A stretch of 18,049 bases of DNA from Gammaproteobacteria bacterium (GTDB lineage: Bacteria > Pseudomonadota > Gammaproteobacteria > JALTLT01), in contig JALTLT010000181.1 in assembly GCA_027001815.1 (NCBI GenBank), forward strand, positions 1-18,049, in the 5' to 3' direction. Below are positions 15,233 through 18,049 of this stretch, one piece after another (the first letter of the stretch is position 1; every line of letters begins with the position of its first letter). Below the pieces are notes generated by a model. It ran no database searches. It saw nothing but the letters and a program-made list of their open reading frames with translations, and was not told where the DNA came from. Both the position numbers and the translations under genes were made by a program.

Positions 15233-15949
15233 ATGGCGAAGAAGAGCAAGCACGGAATGAGTCCGGTCAACGACGCCATGTTGACCCGCGAGTCGTGGAA
15301 GATCTTCCAGATCATGGCGGAGTTTGTGGAGGGGTTCGAGCGGCTCTCCCAGATCAGCCCCTCGGTCTCCATCTTCGGTTCGGCCCGGACGGCCGGGGAG
15401 CACCCCGACTACCGGCTCGCCTGCGACATCTCGCGAGCCCTCTCGGACGCCGGTTTCTCGGTGGTGAGCGGCGGCGGGCCGGGGATCATGGAGGCGGCCA
15501 ACCGGGGGGCCTGGGAAGGCAAGAGCCCGAGCGTGGGGCTCAACATCCAGCTCCCCCACGAGCAGCTCGGCAACCCCTACCAGGACATCTCCCTCTCCTT
15601 CCGCCACTTCTTCTCGCGCAAGGTGATGTTCGTCAAGTACGCCTCTGCCTACGTGGTGCTGCCGGGCGGCTTCGGGACCCTCGACGAACTGGCGGAGATC
15701 CTCACCCTGGTGCAGACCGGCAAGACGCGGCGGATCCCCATCATCCTGGTCAACCGGGGCTTCTGGGAGGGGCTGGTGGGATGGTTCCGCGATACCCTGG
15801 TGGAGCGGGCGATGATCGCTCCCGACGACATGGAGCTGTTCTGCATCTGCGACTCGGCGGACGAGGTGCTGGAGGCGATCTTCAAGCACTACGAGAGCCG
15901 CGATTTCACCCCCTCGCAGGAGGAGCAGGAGATCCTGCTCGAACTGTGA
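15233..15949 (+). CDS. LOG-family Rossmann-fold protein (TIGR00730 type)
   Basis: This encodes a 238-residue cytosolic protein. The nucleotide-binding Rossmann elements are VSIFGSART, VVSGGGPGIMEAANRG near 78-93, and the family signature PGGFGTLDELAEILT near 143. Proteins with PGG-x-GT-x-x-E are cytokinin riboside 5'-monophosphate phosphoribohydrolases (LOG/YgdH-like), or hydrolases of nucleotide 5'-monophosphates more generally; the true bacterial substrate is often unknown. I chose ATG 15233 (MAKKSKHGMSPVNDAM), which fits the family length; the upstream frame from 15125 crosses the promoter region. A DUF2782 gene follows after 23 bp and is probably co-transcribed. Confidence 0.9.
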   Translation: MAKKSKHGMSPVNDAMLTRESWKIFQIMAEFVEGFERLSQISPSVSIFGSARTAGEHPDYRLACDISRALSDAGFSVVSGGGPGIMEAANRGAWEGKSPSVGLNIQLPHEQLGNPYQDISLSFRHFFSRKVMFVKYASAYVVLPGGFGTLDELAEILTLVQTGKTRRIPIILVNRGFWEGLVGWFRDTLVERAMIAPDDMELFCICDSADEVLEAIFKHYESRDFTPSQEEQEILLEL

Positions 15950-15972
15950 CCCCACGACCCCTGGTGCCGAAG

Positions 15973-16275
15973 ATGACCAAGTTCTCCCTGCCGATCCTTT
16001 CCCTTCTCGCCCTCACCCTGCTGGCGTCGCCCGTCGGCGCCGAACAGCCACCCGCAGACCAGGGAGTTCCGCCCGCGGTGGACGACCGGGATGCAGAGGT
16101 GACCATCATCCGCCAGAAGGAGCGGGTGATCGAGGAGTACCGGATCAACGGCGTGCTCTACAAGGTGAAGATCACGCCCGTGGTGGGCAAGCCCTACTAC
16201 ATCTTCTTCCCGGAAGGGCCGCCGTCCGATCTCGGTGGACCCAATCCCGCCTACTGGAAGCTCTTCGAGTGGTGA
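15973..16275 (+). CDS. DUF2782 family exported protein
   Basis: This encodes a 100-residue protein with a clear signal peptide (MTKFSLPILSLLALTLLASP, cleavage probably after VGA at residue 23). The mature part is VTIIRQKERVIEEYRINGVL, YKVKITPVVGKPYYIFFPEG, then a short tail ending WKLFEW. This is the DUF2782 pattern (EEYR-NG--Y-IK-TP---PPYY). The function is unknown. In many gammaproteobacteria DUF2782 genes sit beside polA, and here it is two genes from polA, which supports the assignment. A GTG at 15964 is a possible earlier start. The gene is convergent with the PilZ gene; only seven bases separate them and no terminator is seen. Confidence 0.85.
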   Translation: MTKFSLPILSLLALTLLASPVGAEQPPADQGVPPAVDDRDAEVTIIRQKERVIEEYRINGVLYKVKITPVVGKPYYIFFPEGPPSDLGGPNPAYWKLFEW

Positions 16276-16282
16276 CGGCCGC

Positions 16283-16732
16283 TCATCCCTCCTCGATCCT
16301 CTCGAGGGGGGGGAACCTCTCCGCCTCCCGGCGGATCCATTCCACCGCCGCCTGACGGCGGTCGAGGAGCCGTCCCTCGCGGAGCGCCACCCGTCGCCGG
16401 TAGGCCTCGATGTGGCAGAGCTGCTCCACCATCCGCAGCCGGAAGAGATCGTTGCCCTTGCAGAACTGCAGCCCTACCCGCCAGGCGCCGTCCTTGAGGC
16501 GGCGGCACCAGCAGACCCGTGCCCGGGCGTGAAACGCCGGCTCGCCCACCGGAATGATCACCTCCACCTCGCTGCCGCGGGGCAGTGGCTGGGGGGAGAG
16601 GGCCGCGAGGCCGCCGAGGCTCACGTCCTCCATGCGCGGGGTGGCGGGTGAGGCGAGCGGGGAGAGCTGGATCGGGATCGCCGTCGGGTGACGGATGAAG
16701 CAGCGGCGAAGGGGGTGAGGGGACGCGGACAT
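16283..16732 (-). CDS. PilZ domain protein, probable c-di-GMP receptor
   Basis: This encodes a 149-residue protein. The c-di-GMP binding signature is present: RxxxR as RCFIR at 10-14, followed by (D/N)xSxxG as DVSLGG at 36-41. GSEVEVIIPV and ARARVCWCRRLKDGAWRVGLQF are the following barrel strands. Residues about 95-149 form a charged helical tail (LCHIEAYRRRVALREGRLLD) outside the usual PilZ core. It probably senses c-di-GMP made or destroyed by enzymes such as the GGDEF-EAL protein upstream on the same strand. ATG 16732 has a good GGGAGGT site that lies inside a palindrome. Confidence 0.88.
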   Translation of the reverse strand: MSASPHPLRRCFIRHPTAIPIQLSPLASPATPRMEDVSLGGLAALSPQPLPRGSEVEVIIPVGEPAFHARARVCWCRRLKDGAWRVGLQFCKGNDLFRLRMVEQLCHIEAYRRRVALREGRLLDRRQAAVEWIRREAERFPPLERIEEG

Positions 16733-16738
16733 GGTGTT

Positions 16739-16753
16739 GACCTCCCGGAGGTC
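16739..16753 (-). promoter_or_regulatory. Palindrome covering the PilZ ribosome binding site
   Basis: GACCTCC-G-GGAGGTC reads as a perfect palindrome with 7-bp arms around a single central base. In the minus-strand mRNA, GACCUC CGG GAGGUC forms a 6-bp stem that contains the GGGAGGU Shine-Dalgarno, six bases before the AUG. It could hide the ribosome binding site, or be a protein site in DNA. Confidence 0.5.
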
Positions 16754-16815
16754 GGTGTGTCAGGGGGATGTCACGTCTGGTTCCGATGCATGAAGGGTGC
16801 CAGCGGCTCCTCCGG

Positions 16816-16887
16816 CAGGATGCCGAAAACCGCGTTTTTCGGCTTCCGGCGTTGAAAAAGGCCAGGACGGCCTTTTTCAACATCCTG
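16816..16887 (+). repeat. Short-form intergenic palindromic repeat, intact copy
   Basis: This is a 72-bp element beginning CAGGATG and ending CATCCTG, so its ends are 7-bp inverted repeats. It has two hairpins: GCCGAAAA/TTTTCGGC, then hairpin A (GTTGAAAAAGGCC at 16851-16863, loop AGGAC, GGCCTTTTTCAAC at 16869-16881). The 52 bp at 16836-16887 match 6201-6252 with one difference. It lies 16 bases downstream of the GGDEF-EAL stop. Confidence 0.88.
16851..16881 (-). terminator. Hairpin A as possible terminator of the GGDEF-EAL gene
   Basis: This is a perfect 13-bp stem with A5/T5 flanking a GGCC core, located about 22 bases after the EAL stop on the minus strand. The core GC stem is short, so its strength is uncertain. 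It would partly separate the EAL gene from the downstream PilZ gene. Confidence 0.5.
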
Positions 16888-16903
16888 CTGAATCAGGGAT
16901 TCC

Positions 16904-18049
16904 TCAACAGGCTTTCAGGAGCAGGCGCTGAAACTCCTCCGCCGGCATGGGGTGGTGGAAGAGATAGCCCTGGTACTGATGGCAGCCGCAACGCTGCAGG
17001 ATCTCCAGCTGTTCTTCCGTCTCCACCCCCTCCGCCACCACCTGCAGGTGGAGATGGCGGGCCATGCCGATGATGGTCTCGATGATGCGCAGATCGTTGG
17101 GGTCGACGGCGATGTCGCGGACGAAGGAGCGATCGATCTTGAGGGTGTCGAGGGACAGTTTCTTGAGGTAGCCGAGCGAGGAGTAGCCGGTGCCGAAGTC
17201 GTCGATGGAGAAGCGGACCCCCTCGGCTCGCAGTTGTTCGATGCGGGCCGAGGCCTCCTCCGGCTCGTGGAGGAACAGGCTCTCGGTGAGTTCGATCTCG
17301 AGCCGTTCCGGAGGGAGTCGGTTCTCCCTCAGGGCGCCCAGCACCAGCATGACGAAGTCGGGGTGACGGAACTGGACCATGCTGACGTTGACCGAGAGGG
17401 TCCCCGGTTCCAGCCCCTCCTCCACGAAGCGGGCGAAGTGATTCACCGATTCCCGCAGCATGATCTCGCCCAGGGTGAGGATCAGGCCGCTCTCCTCCGC
17501 CAGGGGGATGAAGTCGGCGGGCGGGATCACGCCCTGCCTGGCGTGGTGCCAGCGGGCCAGCGCCTCGGCCCCGAGCAGGCGCCCCTCCTCGTCCATCCGG
17601 GGCTGGAACCAGGGATGGATCTCACCCTGGGAGATGGCCCGGCGCAGGGCATTCTGCAGCCTCAACCGCTGTTCCGCCGCCCGCTGCATGGAAGGGAGGA
17701 AGAAGCTGAAACTGCCGCGGCCCGACTCCTTCGACTTGTACATGGCGGTATCCGCCTGCTTGAGCACCTCGTCGGGATCGCTGTGGGAGGGGGAGAAGAT
17801 GGCGATGCCGATGCTCGATCCCACTTGCAGTTCGTGATCGCCGATCAGCAGTGGCTGGGCGATCACCCGCTGGATCTTCTCGGCGGTCGCCTGGGCGTGG
17901 ATCGCCGCCTCCTCCTCGCTCTGTCCGAGTTCACCCAGGATCAGTACGAACTCGTCGCCGCCGAGGCGGGCGGCCACATCCTCCTTGCGGACGGAGTCGG
18001 TGAGACGCTGCGCGATGTGTACCAGCAGGGCGTCGCCGACCGGGTGGCC
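16904..18049 (-). CDS. GGDEF-EAL protein (c-di-GMP synthesis/hydrolysis), N terminus outside window
   Basis: The frame is open to the window edge, so only the C-terminal 381 residues are seen. The GGDEF part keeps the catalytic RLGGDEF and the inhibitory-site pattern RxxD five residues before it (RKEDVAARLGGDEF), so diguanylate cyclase activity with product inhibition is plausible. The EAL domain keeps GAEALARW, LSVNVSMVQF, LEIELTES, IDDFGTGYSSLGYL, LKIDRSFVRDI, VVAEGVET and QGYLFHHPM, the metal- and substrate-binding set expected of an active phosphodiesterase. Which activity dominates depends on the missing N-terminal sensor region. The last codons before the TGA (GCC TGT TGA GG) resemble the repeat end GCCTGTTGAAA. 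PilZ lies downstream on the same strand. Confidence 0.95.
   Translation of the reverse strand, partial: GHPVGDALLVHIAQRLTDSVRKEDVAARLGGDEFVLILGELGQSEEEAAIHAQATAEKIQRVIAQPLLIGDHELQVGSSIGIAIFSPSHSDPDEVLKQADTAMYKSKESGRGSFSFFLPSMQRAAEQRLRLQNALRRAISQGEIHPWFQPRMDEEGRLLGAEALARWHHARQGVIPPADFIPLAEESGLILTLGEIMLRESVNHFARFVEEGLEPGTLSVNVSMVQFRHPDFVMLVLGALRENRLPPERLEIELTESLFLHEPEEASARIEQLRAEGVRFSIDDFGTGYSSLGYLKKLSLDTLKIDRSFVRDIAVDPNDLRIIETIIGMARHLHLQVVAEGVETEEQLEILQRCGCHQYQGYLFHHPMPAEEFQRLLLKAC

Noticed and set aside
16889..16903. Small GAATC-AGG-GATTC inverted repeat just after the GGDEF-EAL stop.
   Set aside because: The five-base arms are too short to interpret beside the much stronger hairpin A a few bases further on.

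Overview
The window is a stretch of GC-rich bacterial chromosome, most likely from a gammaproteobacterium. The evidence is the gene families and their neighbourhoods: polA close to a DUF2782 gene, a c5-type cytochrome, NnrS, a TolC-family protein and a DUF6502/DUF5666 pair. A facultatively denitrifying or sulfur-oxidising Chromatiales-like organism would fit, but that is inference and I cannot name a species. No tRNA, rRNA, CRISPR array, integrase or intact transposase was seen.

Layout. 1-740: a degenerate intergenic repeat, then a small CoA-binding (YccU-type) gene on the plus strand. 742-1707: a minus-strand PDC/Cache-type sensor-domain protein. 1755-6000: a minus-strand group made of a divergent PIMT-like methyltransferase, a TolC-type outer-membrane protein, a hemerythrin-domain protein (overlapping tolC) and NnrS. 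6086-6756: a 170-bp composite repeat, a thiC promoter, a TPP riboswitch and a long leader. 6757-8646: thiC on the plus strand. 8924-11253: a minus-strand two-gene unit, a DUF6502 HTH-like protein followed by a DUF5666 lipoprotein with ATGA overlap, behind a promoter with an operator-like palindrome. 11310-11935: a divergent cytochrome c5 gene. 12414-15119: polA on the minus strand. 15233-16275: a LOG-family Rossmann protein and a DUF2782 protein on the plus strand. 16283-18049: a PilZ protein and a GGDEF-EAL protein cut by the window edge, both on the minus strand.

Functional themes. Thiamine synthesis is controlled by a riboswitch. Hemerythrin and NnrS together suggest handling of NO or oxygen. 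The GGDEF-EAL enzyme and its PilZ neighbour form a c-di-GMP make/break/sense pair. The DUF6502/DUF5666 unit looks like an autoregulated regulator plus surface lipoprotein of unknown role.

The most unusual signal is a family of modular palindromic intergenic repeats. A 170-bp block at 6086-6255 contains one half (82 bp) that recurs inverted at 8713-8794 and another half (88 bp) that recurs inverted at 11933-12020. Shorter or decayed copies occur at about 168-210, 1755-1827 and 16816-16887. A further 36-bp module is shared between 8644-8679 and 12041-12076. Several copies begin exactly at stop codons. I do not recognise the family by name. Identity figures given below were counted by hand.
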